A stretch of DNA of 64,000 nucleotides, taken from the NCBI GenBank assembly GCA_020055645.1, contig CM034546.1:119400375-119464374 (forward strand). Direction: 5' to 3'. Under the pieces are notes generated by a model that searched no databases, was not told the origin of the DNA, and was given only the letters and a program-made list of their open reading frames with translations. Position 1 is the first letter of the stretch; every line of letters starts with the position of its first letter. Shown piece by piece: positions 63,391 through 64,000 of the stretch. The position numbers were made by a program, and so were the translations under genes. This DNA is from Tomocerus qinae (taxonomy: Eukaryota > Arthropoda > Collembola > Entomobryomorpha > Tomoceridae).

Positions 63391-64000
63391 TACCGTTTTT
63401 AAAAAATGATGCAATTTCTATTAGTAAATTTGATGCAGATGTTCCGTTTCAAAGCTGCAGATTTTGTAGGTTTGTAATGCAGTTGCAAACGACTATCTTA
63501 TTATATCCTTTAAAAATCTTTGTGAATGGATTGGTATGATAAGCGATAGAAATAAATGAAGGAGTAAGGTTAGAATGTGAAATTCATTTTTTAGTACCAC
63601 TGTCTTTTATTTTTATTGATTTGTGATTTATATCATAGTACTAATGAATGAATAATAATAATTATTGAACAATATTGCGTTTCTGTACTTTATAATATCA
63701 TTGTCATTAAAGTAATAATAATACAACATGGATTTTAATAATAATGTCTATGCAATGCACATAATAATATAACTATAGCTAAGTAAAAGTGAGAATAATA
63801 ATATTATCATGGATATCCCTCCCATGTCTCTGATGTTTCTCTTGTTGTGTTGTAAAGTATTCTACCCACATTAGAGTAACTCTACCAAATTGAAAGATAC
63901 AGAAGCTTGATGTACAGTGACAACGTGGGACAGTAGAGCCAATTTAACTATAACTGCGACATACTAAAACAGTACATAGACAAGTACAAGTATTTACTAT
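63391..64000. other. 3' flank of the Reeler gene
   Basis: AT-rich, with AATAAA at 63551-63556, about 160 bases after the Reeler stop and a plausible poly(A) signal. AAT/ATA-rich simple sequence follows. No further gene is seen up to the window edge. Confidence 0.45.

Noticed and set aside
1..64000. tRNA, rRNA, CRISPR array or transposase gene
   Set aside because: I looked for B-box-like TTCGAATC words, cloverleaf arms, spacer-repeat structure and transposase or reverse-transcriptase motifs and found none I could support by eye.

Overview
The window reads as nuclear DNA of an animal, most likely an arthropod. It is AT-rich, has spliced genes with GT-AG introns from under 100 bases to over 10 kb, AATAAA signals, and one well-spaced TATA/initiator pair of arthropod type. 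The gene content also fits: a CYP2-clan cytochrome P450, a secreted Reeler-domain protein of the kind called putative defense protein in arthropods, and a SINA/SIAH-like protein. I cannot fix the order; a springtail, mite or crustacean would all fit. No bacterial or viral genes were seen.

I can support four protein-coding genes. From left to right: a secreted Thr/Ser-rich acidic protein on the minus strand (20109-20828); a complete nine-exon P450 on the plus strand (23666-26246, 501 aa); a seven-exon minus-strand gene (44656-42145, 341 aa) that joins a SIAH-type zinc finger and SINA/TRAF-like substrate-binding fold to a C-terminal ZZ zinc finger, without a RING, one zinc-ligand cysteine being carried on a 16-base microexon; and a five-exon Reeler-domain gene on the plus strand (46442-63390, 181 aa) stretched over 17 kb by introns of 10.7 and 5.2 kb. 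The last two are divergent, with starts about 1.8 kb apart. All exon junctions given keep the reading frame.

Most of the rest is non-coding and shaped by repeats. Two exact 10-bp-register tandem arrays stand out (10421-10710, a phased T-tract array; 21951-22640, a 20-bp dimer array), with short decayed 10-bp arrays elsewhere. There are several foldback elements: a three-copy family with palindromes inside palindromes (15730-16670, 30890-31515, 33387-34500), one in the first intron of the SINA/ZZ gene (43941-44307), and one with tandemly repeated arms in the long Reeler intron (about 54629-55569). There is also a loopless 60-bp near-perfect palindrome at 9025-9084.

The genes do not form an obvious pathway. 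1-20 kb, 26.3-42 kb and the long introns contain no coding region I can support; exons shorter than about 30 codons could have been missed there, since all calls were made by eye.
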